64,000 nt of DNA from Halichoerus grypus (taxonomy: Eukaryota; Chordata; Mammalia; Carnivora; Phocidae), in assembly GCF_964656455.1 (NCBI RefSeq), contig NC_135714.1, positions 127,590,131-127,654,130 on the forward strand. The letters are read 5' to 3'. Positions 12,133-23,520 of the stretch are shown one piece after another. The position numbers and the translations under genes were made by a program. Every line of letters begins with the position of its first letter. Positions within the stretch are counted from its first letter, which is position 1. The notes beneath the pieces were generated by a model. It saw only the letters and a list, made by a program, of their open reading frames with translations, was not told where the DNA came from and made no database searches.

Positions 12133-13148
12133 TCTTTCCCCTTAACATCCACTCCCTTTTGGGTTGGAAATACCCTTTGTAAGTATCACTAAGTATACTA
12201 ACGTGGTACATAGTACACTGCAATTAGATCACATTCACAATGTTCATTTCTCACCTTTAACCTTAAAGTACAGTCAAGAGACAGTTTGTTGACAACTAGC
12301 TCCTCCCTGTGAATAATATAACCTGGAAACAGACCTTCAGGAGAACTTTTTCTATGCTTCAATGAAGTTTTCTTCTTGGCTCAAAAATTAGCATTAACTA
12401 GACATAAGTGACTGAGAGAATAGTGGCTAAAAGGTCACCATGACTGTCAAGGTAGGGTAAAATCTGCATTCCTGCAAAAGCTCATGTAGCTATGTGTATC
12501 TTTGTGTTTAAATATGTGTATTCATATAAATCTCTGAGTCTTAGACTCCTTAACAGATGACATAGAGTATGTAAATAGTTATTTCTAATATACATTCTCA
12601 AACTTCTTAGTTTATACATATTTGATACTCCAGGTATCCAATTTCAAAATTAGAATTGAAATCAGTATTTTAAACCAGCCATCTGGTGGTTAACAATATG
12701 ATCCTAATAAAAGAAAACAATAAAATAAAATATATAGTCTCACTTTTGGGTCAAAATGATAAATTACAGGGACCTAATTTAATAGTCCTGCTAAATGCTG
12801 TCTATGCTTATGGTAATTGTTCCCATCATTGGGTAGTCACACAAGAAGGTTTTTTGAGTTTAGCATTTTTATCATACTATTACTCTCTGCATCCCGTTCA
12901 TAACAGGCTAACAGCTGTATCTCCGATGATTTACCCTAAAATTTTGGAGTTTGATTCAGATTTTTAAAGGAAGGTTTATGTTTCAAGCATCATCAACATG
13001 TTTTACCTAGGATGGCAGTTGGGAATAATAACAGAATATCTTTTCTTTCTTTTTTTATTTCTGAGCAATACAGCTACCCATCATTTAGGTTGTCACATAA
13101 TCTGTGACTGATCTGGATTTTTAAAAAAAATGTTTTTCCCCTAAATGG
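12133..13148. other. Unassigned sequence
   Basis: No gene family is recognised. The frame at 12686-12967 (93 codons) has no domain that I know and no splice context I would trust. Confidence 0.45.
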
Positions 13149-13880
13149 ACCCATGAAAAGATGCTCAACATCACTAATTATCAGGGAAATGCAAATCAAA
13201 ACTACAATGAGATATAATCTCACACCTGTCAGAATGGCTAAAATCAAGAACACAAGAAACAACAAATGTTGGCAAGGATGTGGAGAAAAAAGAAACCTTT
13301 GTGCGCTATTAGTGGGAATGCAAACTGGTGCAGCCACTGTGGAAAACAGTATGAAGGCTCCTCAAAAAATTAAAAATAGAGCTACCATATGATCCAATAA
13401 TTCCACTCCTGGGCATTTACCCAAAGAATACAAAAACACTAATTTGAAAAGATATATGCACCCCTATGTTTATTGCAGCATTTTTTATAATAGCCAAATT
13501 ATGGAAGCAGTCCAAGTGCCCATCAATAGATGAGTGGATAAAGAAGATGTGAGACAAATATATATAAAAAACATGGATGGATCTAGAAGGTCTGTTTTAC
13601 TTAGCAAGTGAAATAAGTAATCCAGAGAAAGACAAATACCATATGACTTCACTCATTTGTGGAACTGAGAAACAAAACAAAGAAAAAAGAGACAAATAGA
13701 AAAACAGATTCTTAAATATAGAGAACAAACTGATTGATGGTTACCAGAGGAGAGGTGGGTGAGAGGGATAGGTGAAATAGGTGATGGGGGATTAAGACTA
13801 CACTTATCATGATGAGGAATGAGTAATATATAAAGTTATTGAATCACTTTATTTTAAAAACAAAAAAAATCATACATATA
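13149..13880 (+). mobile_element. L1 3' end with ORF2 C-terminus
   Basis: It starts at the ORF2 codons for '[20 protein letters not shown]' (13153 on), continues through TPVRMAKIK, the Cys-rich end (CWQGC...) and 'tggataaagaagatgtgaga', then a diverged 3' UTR ending near 13875. Frameshifts are present. It is more divergent than the carnivore-type L1s nearby, so it is probably older. Confidence 0.8.
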
Positions 13881-15045
13881 ATTTTTTTAAAAGATTAAAT
13901 GAAATAATCCTTGTGAAACACTTAAAATAGCACCTGGTACCTACCTAGTAAGCACTCAATGTTAGTTTTAGTACCATGTTCTCATATCTATGTTTACATG
14001 GAAAATGGATTTGAAATTACTTTTTTCTTGAACTTCCTCCAATATAAGAAATAAGTCTAAGGGTCTCTAATTTCCAAATGGTATACTATCTCTTTGTAAA
14101 TAAAAGCATGCAAAAAGTACCCCTACCAAAAAAAGAAAAAGTTTCCCACTATATTCCCCTGAAATTTAGATCATTGTTGCAAACTAAAGAATATTTTCTA
14201 TTTATTCCTCAGGAGTGTTGGCATGTATGCATTTTCACCAAAAGTCTTTGGACATTATTATATCTAACTTTCAGAGAAATCACCAAGAACTAAAAACAAA
14301 TGTGATAATTATTTGTATTCTGACATGTAATATTTGGGATATAATTATCATATTACTGACTTAAAATACTAAAAATACAGTTCAATTTTTTTTTCTTTTA
14401 TTATTTGTCATGAGAAATTTGGAATGAGCCATTCACATTCTCTTATTTTGTGACTCTTATAATCCCTGAGATATATTTATAATAAAGCTGCCTTTATAAA
14501 GGAATTCATTCTTGTGCAATGAAACAGAATGGATTCTTTGTGTCAAGCTGATTGGCCCATGAAATAATTGAATCTTTCTAATATGCTCCATTCAAAAGAA
14601 CTAGCTGGCTTAAATATGAATAATACTTAAACTTTTGAACAATAATAGAGATCTGTATCAATGATAGATTTGTTTTTTTACAAAGTTTTTAAGATGCAAA
14701 GTATCATTTTATTGGACAGTAAGTTGTACAGGAATGGGGGAAATTTTGATAAATTGTTATAGCAAACTGAAACATGGAATTTTTTACATTGTACCAAGAC
14801 CTTAATTTTAATAATCTCCGGAAGTGGTTGAAGGAAATAATGGGTCTGACACTTATTTATCTAGATACAAATTTCATGTTAAACATTCAAATGAAAGACA
14901 GCATGCATTCTTTTAAATTGTACATATAAATGTATTTCTAAGAACGATTCATTTTAGTAGAATATTTCATAAAGAAATTTGGGGAAAATATACTGTTTTA
15001 GATTTCCTTAAAATCAGGCTAATCAGTAATAACTTCATAGAATAA
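13881..15045. other. Unassigned AT-rich sequence
   Basis: No gene or named repeat is recognised. The frame at 14078-14293 has no domain and looks like chance. Confidence 0.45.
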
Positions 15046-15059
15046 GAATTAGAAAGCAC

Positions 15060-15260
15060 AGGGGCACCTGGGTGGCTCAGTTGGTTAAGCGACTGCCTTC
15101 GGCTCAGGTCATGATCCTGGAGTCCCTGGATGGAGCCCTGCAGCGGGCTCCCTGCTCGGCAGGGAGTCTGCTTCTCCCTCTGACCCTCCCCCGTCTAATG
15201 TGCTTTCTCTCTCTCATTCTCTCTCTCTCAAATAAATAAAATCTTAAAAAAAAAAAAAAA
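15060..15260 (+). mobile_element. SINEC element ('gcgactgcc...cctggagtcc' type)
   Basis: The head contains an A-box-like tggctcagttgg and a B-box region altered to ggatggagccc. CT-rich middle, caaataaataaaatctt tail and 15-A run follow. Exact 14-base TSD gaattagaaagcac at 15046-15059 and 15261-15274. It shares diagnostic positions with the copies at 40190, 48308 and 59177. Confidence 0.95.
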
Positions 15261-15380
15261 GAATTAGAAAGCACGAAGATGGTTTATATTTTACATTTAT
15301 TAGAGTGAAATTCGAATGTTGCTAAGAATGTTAATGCCCCAAAGCAAAATGTTAACACATAATGTTAAAATAGCAGAAAT

Positions 15381-15622
15381 CTGGGGTGCCTGGGTGGCTC
15401 AGTGAATTAAATGTCTGACTCTTGGTTACGGCTCAGGCCATGATCTCAGGGTCATGAGATCCAGCCCCACATCGGGCTCTGTACTCAAGTGCTGAGTCTG
15501 CCTGAGATTCTCTTTCTCCCTCTCCCTCCCCTCTATCCCTCCCCTCACTCACACTTGCTCTCTCTCTCTCTCTCAAATAAATAAATAAATAAAATATTTT
15601 AAAATAAATAAATAAATAAATA
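15381..15622 (+). mobile_element. SINEC element (older type)
   Basis: Head ggggtgcctgggtggctcag, with ctcttggttacggctcagg and a gagatcc B-box region, CT-rich middle, and an expanded AAAT tail (15576-15620). TSD agcagaaa at 15372-15379 and 15623-15630. The minus-strand frame 15433-15645 is a SINE artefact. Confidence 0.9.
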
Positions 15623-15649
15623 AGCAGAAAACTAAAATAGCTCATTTTT

Positions 15650-15765
15650 TAATTGAGTAATTATTACATGCTAAACACTGTGCAAGGTATTAAAAATAAA
15701 AAGAGAACAGAGTGGCACTTTCCTTCATGGACCTGATCATCTATCAGGATATAAGATAAATAATA
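15650..15765 (-). mobile_element. L2 3' end fragment (tentative)
   Basis: The sequence attacatgctaaacactgtg and ttccttcatggacctgatca follow the reversed L2 end pattern ('tactatgtgccaggcactg...ctcatggagctt'). Short and diverged. Confidence 0.5.
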
Positions 15766-15849
15766 AAAAAGTAAATGAACAAATACATGCAAATTATTAC
15801 TCATGTAACAAAGGGAAAAGCATAGTGATGTGACAAAACATAACATGGT

Positions 15850-16571
15850 GGGTAGTAGAAGAATTAACCACTTCAGCTAGGTTTGTAAAAAATGCTCTCA
15901 CAAAGATCGAAAGCACAATAATATTTATAGGAATAAAAGTATCAAACACCAATAAGGTAAACTCCAAAATGTCTACCATGCAATACAAATTACCAGACAT
16001 GAAAGAAACAGAATAGTACAACCTATACTGAGGTGAAAAGTCAATTGATCTATTGATAGAATCAATAGACATTAAAATGATTATTATAACCATATTCCAT
16101 ATGTTCAAGAAGTTAAAAGAAAGATTAAACATGCAAAGTAGCAAATGAATGATATAATAAGGACTAGAATCAAGTATCTAGAGATGAAAACTACAATGTC
16201 TAAGATGAAAATTTCTTGATGGGATTAGTGGCAGATTATGCATTATATAAGAACAGTATTTGAAATTGAAAACATAGCTACAGAAACAATGCAAAATGGA
16301 ACTGGGAAAGAATGAAAAATATACACAGAGTATCAGTTAGCTGTGGGACCAACTTCAAGCAGTCTAATACATGTGTAACTCAAGTCCCCTAAGGAGAAGA
16401 GCACAATAGGGAGAGAGAACAGAATATTTGAAGACATTTAAAGTTTTTTTTTTAATTAAAATTAAATTTTAAAAATTCTCTAAATTTAAAGAAAACTAAA
16501 TTCACAGGTCTCAGAAGCTCAATGAACCCAAAGCATAAGAAACATGAAGGAAATACACATAATCAAAATGG
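15850..16571 (+). mobile_element. Decayed L1ME-type 5'/ORF1-region fragment
   Basis: Phrases such as agctgtgggaccaacttcaa, cagaatatttgaagacattt and ggtctcagaagctcaatgaa follow the ancient L1M ORF1 downstream region ('cctgtgggacaatatcaa...agaagctcaacgaac'). All frames are broken. The minus frame 15797-16144 is a shadow. Confidence 0.5.
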
Positions 16572-17291
16572 ATGTGCAGAAAGGAGAACCCTCTTACACT
16601 GCTGGTGGGAATGCAAACTGATGTGGCTGCTGTGGAAAACAGTATGGAGGTTCCTCAAAAAGTTAAAAATAGAACTAACCTATGACCCAGCAATTGCACT
16701 ACTAGGTATTTACTCAAAGGATACAAAAATACTGATTCAAAGGGACACATGAACACTGATGTTTATAGCAGCATTATCAACAATAGCAAAATTATGGAAA
16801 GAGCCTAAATATCCATCCACTGATTAATATATATATATATAAAATATATAATAATATACATATATATATATAATGGAATATTACTCAGCCATCAAAAAGA
16901 ATGAAATCTTGCCATTTGCCATGATGTGGATGGAATTAGAGTGCATTATGCTAAGTGAAAAAAGTCAGTCAGAGAAAGACAACTACCTCATGGTTTCACT
17001 CATCTGTGGAATTTCAGAAACAAAAAGGATGAACATAGGGGAAGGGAAAGAAAAATAAAATGAGATAAAAACAGAGAGGGAGGCAAACCATAAGAGACTC
17101 TTAACTATAGAGAACAAACTGAGGGTTGCTGGAGGGGAGGTGGGTAGGGGGATGGGGTAACTGGGTGATGGGCATTAAGTAGGGCACTTGATGTAATGAG
17201 CACTGGGTGTTATATGTAAGTGATGAATCACTAAAGTCTACTCCTGAAACCAATACTACACTGTATGTTAACTTGAATTTAAATAAAAACC
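16572..17291 (+). mobile_element. Carnivore-type L1, ORF2 C-terminus plus 3' UTR
   Basis: The ORF2 tail is readable from about 16572 to 16752, with [15 protein letters not shown] and YDPAIALLGIYSKDTK. Then come tggaatattactcagccatc and a 3' UTR ending gtatgttaacttgaattt. The usual tatac spot has expanded into an AT microsatellite (16826-16872). It lies in the same orientation as the L1 at 17390-18483. Confidence 0.88.
16826..16872. repeat. AT-rich microsatellite inside L1
   Basis: About 47 bases of alternating AT and TATA units, at the point where sister L1 copies carry a short 'tacatatac' motif. Confidence 0.85.
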
Positions 17292-17389
17292 TGGGAGAAA
17301 AAAATGTTCTAAAATTAGGTTATGGTGATGGTTGCACAGTTCTACAAATATGCTAGAAACCACTGAATTGTACACTTTAAAAAGATGAA
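17292..17389 (+). mobile_element. Old L1M 3' tail, left half
   Basis: The words ggtgatggttgcacagttct and accactgaattgtacacttt are the classic L1M 3'-UTR ending. It is split by the L1 at 17390-18483 and resumes with tggtatgtaaattacattca and caataaagttgtt at 18495-18530. Confidence 0.8.
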
Positions 17390-18483
17390 CTTTAGCAAGG
17401 GAAAATGAACTATTGGGACTTCATCGAGATAAAAAGCTTTTGCACAGCAAAGGAAACAGTCAACAAAACTAAAAGGCAACCTACAGAATGGGAAAAGATA
17501 TTTGCAAATGACATAGCAGATAAAGGGCTAGTACCCAAGATGTATAAAGAACTTATCAAACTCAACACCCAAAAAACAAATAATCCAATCAAGAAATGGG
17601 CAGAAGACATGAACAGACATTTCTCCAAAGAAGACATACAAATGGCCAATACACACATGAAAAAGTGCTCAACATCACTTGGCGTCAGGGAAATACAAAT
17701 CAAAACCACAATTAGATACCCCCTCATACCAGTCAGAATGGCTAAAATTAATAAGTCAGAAAGAACAAATGTTGGCGAGGATGCAGAGAAAGGGGAACCC
17801 TCTTACACTTTTGGTGGGAATGCAAGCTGGTACAGCCACTCTGGAAAAGAGTATGGAGGTTCCTCAAGATGCTAAAAATAGAGCTACCCTATGACCCAGC
17901 AACTGCACTACTTGGTATTTACCCTGAAGATACAAATATAGTGATCCGAAGGGGCACCAGCACTGCAGTGTTTATAGCAACAGTATCAACAATAGCTAAA
18001 CTATGGAAAGAGCTGAGATGTCCATAGACAGATGAATGGATAAAGAAGATGTGATATATATATATTAGAATATTAATCAGCCATCAGAAAGGATGAAATC
18101 TTACCTTTTACATCGACATGGATGGAACTGGAGGGTATTATGCTGAGCGAAATGTCAATCAGAGAAAGACAATTATCATACGGTTTCATTCATATGAGGA
18201 ATATAAGAAACAACACAGAGGATCATAGGGGAAGGGAGGGAAAAATGGAATGGGAAGAAATCAGAGAAGGAGACAAACCATGAGAGACTTTTAACTATGG
18301 GAAAGAAACAGGGTTGCTGGAGGGAAGGTGGGTGGGTGGATGGGGTACCTGGGTGACGGGCATTAAGGAGGGCATGTGATGTAATGAGCACTGGGTGTAT
18401 ATGCAACTGGTGAATTGCTGAACTCTACATCTGAAACTAATGATGTACTATATGCTGACTAATTGAATTTAAATAAAAAAATA
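17390..18483 (+). mobile_element. Carnivore-type L1 (5' truncated) inserted into an L1M tail
   Basis: It contains the ORF2 C-terminal region (about 17400-18100) and a 3' UTR ending gactaattgaatttaaataa. An 11-base TSD aaaaagatgaa (17379-17389 and 18484-18494) fixes the edges. The surrounding L1M tail reads straight through if this insert is removed. Confidence 0.92.
17405..18027 (+). pseudogene. L1 ORF2 C-terminal relic (reverse-transcriptase protein end)
   Basis: ORF2p of intact L1 is an endonuclease/reverse transcriptase that copies L1 RNA at the target site. Here only the C-terminal part remains. From 17405 the frame reads [20 protein letters not shown], then [40 protein letters not shown] and [19 protein letters not shown]. 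Near 17755 the homology moves to another frame, which then shows the Cys/His-rich end (KCWRGC...LLHFWWECK, about 17765-17830), so there is a frameshift. A stop near 18025 (tgtccatagacag) ends it early. No endonuclease or catalytic RT motif is present, so it cannot be functional. Confidence 0.85.
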
Positions 18484-18494
18484 AAAAAGATGAA

Positions 18495-18535
18495 TGTGGT
18501 ATGTAAATTACATTCAATAAAGTTGTTCATTAATT
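18495..18535 (+). mobile_element. Old L1M 3' tail, right half
   Basis: The sequence tggtatgtaaattacattca followed by caataaagttgtt completes the L1M ending begun at 17292. Confidence 0.75.
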
Positions 18536-18794
18536 TTATGCATATATATAAAACAATTATCCATGAAATTACTCAAATATTTAGACTAAGAAATGCATGG
18601 TTCTCTTGTCCTGGAGTTCTCTTTACAAGCTATCGTCAAGTTGACAAGAAAATAGAGACCATGCCCATCTTCCTCTACTTTGTATGTTTAATGCCAAGTT
18701 CAACTTTAAATTTGGTATTTGTTGAATGTCTTAATGAATAAATGACTATAGTTTTATTAAATCTATGAGTTAAAAAAAAAATAAAGAAGTGGAA

Positions 18795-18990
18795 TAACAT
18801 TTAACGCTTCCTATGAGCCAACAGCACCCCAGGCATTGCCGTACAGGAGATCTCATCAATCACAAAGATCTTATATTTTTGTTGTTATTCCCATTTAAAG
18901 ATTTTTAAAAGGCTCAGTATGGTCAAATTTACAGAATGTTCCACAACTCTAAATGAGGTAGCTCTGGTTCCAAACTCAGATTTGTTTGAT
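18795..18990 (-). mobile_element. MIR SINE
   Basis: The reversed MIR layout is seen: cttcctatgagccaacagca, ggagatctcatcaatcacaa, ttattcccatttaaagattt, then ctggttccaaactcag. Highly diverged. Confidence 0.5.
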
Positions 18991-19314
18991 TTTATTTTTT
19001 TCTCTATGCCACAACAAAAAGAATGCCAATCACTTTTTTTCCCCCTTAGAATTGATACAATCCTTCCCTATCTCTCTTGGTTATAATTACTTACCATAAA
19101 ACACTGAGAAACTTTCTCTACTCTTGGATTGCATTATAATTAGGACTTTCTAGAAAAGAAGTGCCCTATTTGTCCATCGAATGGATATACACTGGCCTTG
19201 GAAATCTCTTCTGTGATTATCTTCTCAGCCTTCTGTTAGTTACTCTGGTCACTATTGTTCAAAGAACAAAGGCAGGGTGATATAAATGTGCCCTGCAATA
19301 GAAAGGATAAACTC

Positions 19315-19515
19315 GGGGCACCTGGGTGGCTCAGTCGTTGGGCGTCTGCCTTCGGCTCAGGTCATGATCTTGGGGTCCTGGGATCGAGCCCCACATCGGG
19401 CTCCCTGCTTGGCGGGAGGCCTGCTTCTCCCTCTCCCACTCCCCCTGCTTGTGTTTCCTCTCTCGCTGTGTCTCTCTCTGTCAAATAAATAGATCTTAAA
19501 AAAAAAAAAAAAAAA
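19315..19515 (+). mobile_element. SINEC element ('gcgtctgcc...ggggtcctgggatcgagcc' type)
   Basis: Well preserved head with A box (tggctcagtcg) and B box (ggatcgagccc), then tctcccactccccctgcttg, a caaataaatagatctt tail and an A-run. Exact 14-base TSD gaaaggataaactc at 19301-19314 and 19516-19529. The frames at 19255-19492 are in the SINE. Confidence 0.95.
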
Positions 19516-19529
19516 GAAAGGATAAACTC

Positions 19530-21340
19530 AACAGTGTGCTGCTCTCTTCAAATATGTATTTCCAGAACAGACTTTAACAAAGGTTCATTCACCTTGGCAT
19601 AGTTGATTTTTTAAATTTATAACAAATCTGAAGAAATCAAAAACAAGGCCATGGAAAGCATTACCTGTTTTTTTGCTATTAGTTTGATAAAAGAAAAAAA
19701 AAAACATGTATCAGAGGTTGGCTGGCTGAAGGAAGAAAAAAGATACAAAAGTGTTATCAAAATTGTGTAACAATAATTTATGGAAAAAGTGTACCATGAT
19801 GCTAATACTGTGTTTTAGAAATTGAGCTAGGAATAAATTTTAAAATTCTACCTTTTTCTATAACTTTAACATTTCCTATTGCAATCATGCTTCTCTTTAA
19901 TAACTAAGAGAAATGCTTGCATGTATGTTAAGAGGAAGAATGAAAAATCAGAAATTCATTTTGACGTGGCACTTTATTTCCTTTCCTTACAAATCCAAGT
20001 TACAGTTAGTTAGTTCAGGAAATGTAAATTAAGCAATCCCACAAGCACATCAGCATGGGCCATCCCAGGGAGAGGAGGGGAAGGAGTACAAAGATGAATA
20101 TAACATGAAGAAATGTAAAATAGGATAGTCACACAAACAACTAACATAAAAGTCAAATGTTTTAAGTACCACAGGAGAAGACTTTAAAAAGACTTTAAAA
20201 ATCTCATTGGGAAACAAAAATGGAGTGTTGGAAAATGTTTCATTTTGTGCTGAAAAGTGCTTAGCCATTCAGGCATTGTGGTTAATCATTTAACTTATCC
20301 TGGCCATCTGAGAAATAATGTGATTTCATAAGATTAAAATAAGACTGACAAGGAATGTAAAAGAAACTCCCCTAAGCAGTAAACACTGTATTATGTTTAG
20401 TAAGTAAATTTTGAATACATAAACAAAATAAATTCAGGAAAAAGAGATGACAAAACCTCTTATCTAAAATTTACTAACATATATATCCAATGAGTAAATT
20501 TAGGGGCCAAGATTAATGAAAGGCAATGGGAAATAAATGAAAATATTGAGAGCATTTAAATGCTAAAGTGTAAGATTATTCTCTAATTGTAGTGTCTTTC
20601 GATTTTTCTTACATGCTAATATTTTAAAATTAAGCAACCCTGTTGTGTGGTAAATTTTAATTTGTTAGTATCTAGTTTGCAAGAGAGAAAAATAATTTAG
20701 AAGGTAATTTTCTTATAGAAAATATTAGAAAAGAGAGATTAAAACTATTTTATCCAATGTTCTTCTTACGGACAAATTAGTTTGATTTCAAACATTTTGA
20801 AAGCTAATTCATAATTTAATATTTTTGGAGCAAAATCTTTTCTTAGAGGGGCCAGGAATAGAGAAATTTAATAACTGATATATAAGTTTCAAATAAACAA
20901 ATTCAACCTATAAAAACTAGTTTCCATGGTCCTCCGCAAAGTACTAGGTTTAGGGATTATGCTTTACCACAGATTAAATAGTTTATCATTTGGGTGCCCT
21001 AGGCAGCCATCCAGTCTAGTAAATGGCTAACATAAGTCATAACAATAAAGTTGGATGGAGGGTTTCTGTTATTGTTATTTTACTTTCAGCACCACTAGAT
21101 TATAGTGCGGTGGGAGCATGAATCCCTGCCTGATGTCTTGAAAAGATTCTTATATGTTTCATAGAACAGCTCTGGCTATACTGAAACAAAAGGTCTAAAT
21201 AGCTCAAGAAATTATACTCCCTATTCTAAGAGACTGTCATATGATCATATATTCAAGATGAATGTAAAATAATTGTTGATTCTCTCTCAATGGGATAAAA
21301 CAGACACAGAATGAAAGCAAAGCAGGCTCTGTGTTGAGAT
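19530..21340. other. Unassigned AT-rich sequence
   Basis: About 1.8 kb with no recognised repeat, exon or RNA gene. The minus frame 20050-20268 has no domain. Confidence 0.45.
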
Positions 21341-21344
21341 TATT

Positions 21345-21450
21345 TATCATACCATTTCCCCTTAAGGTCAGATAGAGCATTCTCAGCCATTCACCTCCAT
21401 CTTGCCAATGCCTGGCACTTAGTAGATACTCAGTAAATGTTGGCTGTTGG
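21345..21450 (+). mobile_element. L2 or MIR 3' end fragment (tentative)
   Basis: The sequence tgcctggcacttagtagata followed by ctcagtaaatgttggctgtt is the shared end motif of these ancient elements. Too short to decide between them. Confidence 0.55.
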
Positions 21451-21774
21451 ATTAACTGAAAAGAAAACTATGAAGAAGTGCTCGCAAAATCAAATTAATA
21501 TCTCCCCATTTTCTCCCTTAATTTCACAATCTAATTTTAACTTAGTTTCAAGGTTTTAGAAATGACTGCATACATACATAGCCTTTTTTTAGCTGTATAA
21601 AATGTCCACTTTAGATTACAAAATAAATGCTTGAATTACCCCAAGTAATATAATTATATTGCCTCAGGTTAAAAAGATCTCTGGGATCGAAGATGAAATT
21701 TTTTTGGTACCAGATAGCATGTCATCTAAGAGGATCAATAGCGATATAATAAAAGAAGGAAGAAAGTGGAAAAT

Positions 21775-21828
21775 GGAAGGAAGGAAGGAAGGAAGGAAGG
21801 AAGGAAGGAAGGAAGGAAGGAAGGAAGA
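21775..21828. repeat. (GGAA)n microsatellite
   Basis: About 13 uninterrupted GGAA units within a longer purine-rich tract (about 21755-21838). Likely length-polymorphic. Confidence 0.95.
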
Positions 21829-21898
21829 AGAAAAGTAGGACCAAATGATGGAGTGTAAAAATTAAACTAGTGGATACAGAAAGTTGTAATGCATTTTA

Positions 21899-22079
21899 TT
21901 TAATTTACTATTATTATTTGAGAGCGAGAGAGTGCATGCACATGAGGAGGGGTAGGGTAGAGGGAGAAGTAGACCCTCCGCTGAGCAGGGAGCCCGATGC
22001 AGAGCTCAATCCCAGGACCCTAAGATCACGACCTGAGCTGAAGGCAGACACTTAACCAACTGAGCCACTCAGGTGCCCC
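21899..22079 (-). mobile_element. SINEC element
   Basis: Minus-strand head at the right (ggggcacctgagtggctcag...), tail at the left. Exact 14-base TSD tgtaatgcatttta at 21885-21898 and 22080-22093. The plus frame 21870-22055 is a SINE artefact. Confidence 0.94.
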
Positions 22080-22093
22080 TGTAATGCATTTTA

Positions 22094-22661
22094 ATACTCA
22101 CCATTGCCATACAGACAAAAAAATACTTATAGTCATCAGAAAATCTTTATTTCATTAAAAAATAATCAAATATTGATTTTCAAAATTCTTGCTATACCCC
22201 TTGACATACTACCATTATACTACTTTGAAAATTACTCTGTTAAAAAAAATCAATGTCAAAATATGTTAGTAAAGTAGTGCTTCACTCCAAACAGGTAAAG
22301 GGTTACATGGAATGCTACTGTCCATGATAAGGTAACATCTAATGACCACTGACATCAAGAATTGTATCCCCTTGATAAGAAAAAAAAAGAAAAAAACATT
22401 ATGCTTATAAACATGTCTTTTTTTTTTAATTTACATCAGCCTAGATTAGAAAATGCCAAGAAAAAGAAACATGAAGAAAATATAACACCTTTGATTTCAT
22501 TTCCAATTTTTAAATTGGGAAAAAAAAGAAAGATTCTATTGTGGCAAGTTTCTTATAAATGGCAACATGAAACCAATAAAACTGAAGGGATAACTTACAC
22601 ATATCCATCTTGAGGCTATCCCTGGCATTGTGGATCATTTTTAAGAGAAGAAATTTCCACT
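22094..22661. other. Unassigned sequence
   Basis: No recognised repeat or exon. The frame at 22362-22613 is lysine-rich over A-rich DNA and looks like chance. Confidence 0.45.
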
Positions 22662-22678
22662 AGAAAGACTGAATTTTA

Positions 22679-22905
22679 GGGGCGCCTGGGTGGCTCAGTT
22701 GGTTAAGCATCTGCTTTGGCTCAGGTCATGATCCCAGGGTCCTGGGTTGGAGCATGGAGCATGGAGCATGAGCAGGGCTCCTTGCTCAGTGGCGAGCCTG
22801 CTTCTCACTCTCTCTCTGCCCCTTCCCCTCCGCTCATGATCTGTCTTTTGCTTTCTCTCCCTCTCAAATAAATAAATTTTTAAAATCTTAAAGAAAAGAA
22901 AAAAA
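22679..22905 (+). mobile_element. SINEC element with an internal 7-base repeat
   Basis: Typical head and tail. The normal gggatcgagccc region is replaced by three tandem agcatgg-type units near 22751-22772. TSD agaaagactgaatttta (17 bases) at 22662-22678 and 22906-22922. Confidence 0.94.
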
Positions 22906-22922
22906 AGAAAGACTGAATTTTA

Positions 22923-23399
22923 TCAAAACTTGGATTCATCCCAATGGAAATGTCTTGCATCATCCTATGAGGTTGCTTATTACATTGTTAAAGACAAAAA
23001 GTGATGAATGTCTAAATATTGATGATATACTGGAGAAACCATATGCCCAGAATAAAAATGGTCAAAATGGCTGTGGTGTGGATGGAAGATAAATATGAGT
23101 TCCCTTAGAACTACTGGAAGAAACCCAAATCTAAGCCAGAGGGAAGGAATAGAAGCCTGAGAACTGTTAAGAAGCAAGCTTGTATCCCTCAAGAGACTTC
23201 TTTTTAAATAAAGTATTTTAGAAAATGAGAAAGTAAAGATCCCACACTATAAAAATCAGTTGCTTTTACAGACTTTATCTATTAATATATATTTTGTACC
23301 TCTCTAGATAAATTGTGCCTAAAAGATATGTACTATTTATTAAGTCGTCTATAAATTCTTCGGAGATTTTGTTAATGTTCTGTACATGTGTTATCCAAA
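22923..23399. other. Unassigned sequence
   Basis: Nothing recognised. The minus frame 22980-23192 has no domain. Confidence 0.45.
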
Positions 23400-23520
23400 T
23401 GTACATCATGATTTGGTAGGGCTGGGATGGAGCTTAAGATTCTGCATTTCCAACATCAGCCCAAGTGACACCAGCATTGCTGAGATCAGGGAACATTGAG
23501 TGAAAAGGTTCTCACGGGCT
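23400..23520 (+). mobile_element. MER5A-like DNA transposon fragment
   Basis: The sequence gggctgggatggagcttaag, attctgcatttccaacatca and gacaccagcattgctgagat follows the MER5A (hAT-Charlie) middle and right half ('ctggggtggggcccaagaatctgcattt...'). Confidence 0.6.

Noticed and set aside
15797..16144. 115-codon minus-strand open frame
   Set aside because: Antisense to a decayed L1ME fragment. Composition is that of reversed A-rich DNA.
19315..19515. Possible tRNA gene (A and B boxes)
   Set aside because: The boxes belong to the SINE head. There is no full cloverleaf, and the TSD and A-tail show it is a retroposon. The same applies to the other SINE copies.
21775..21828. Short repeated units as a CRISPR-like array
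   Set aside because: It is a 4-base microsatellite with no spacers, in a mammalian genome.
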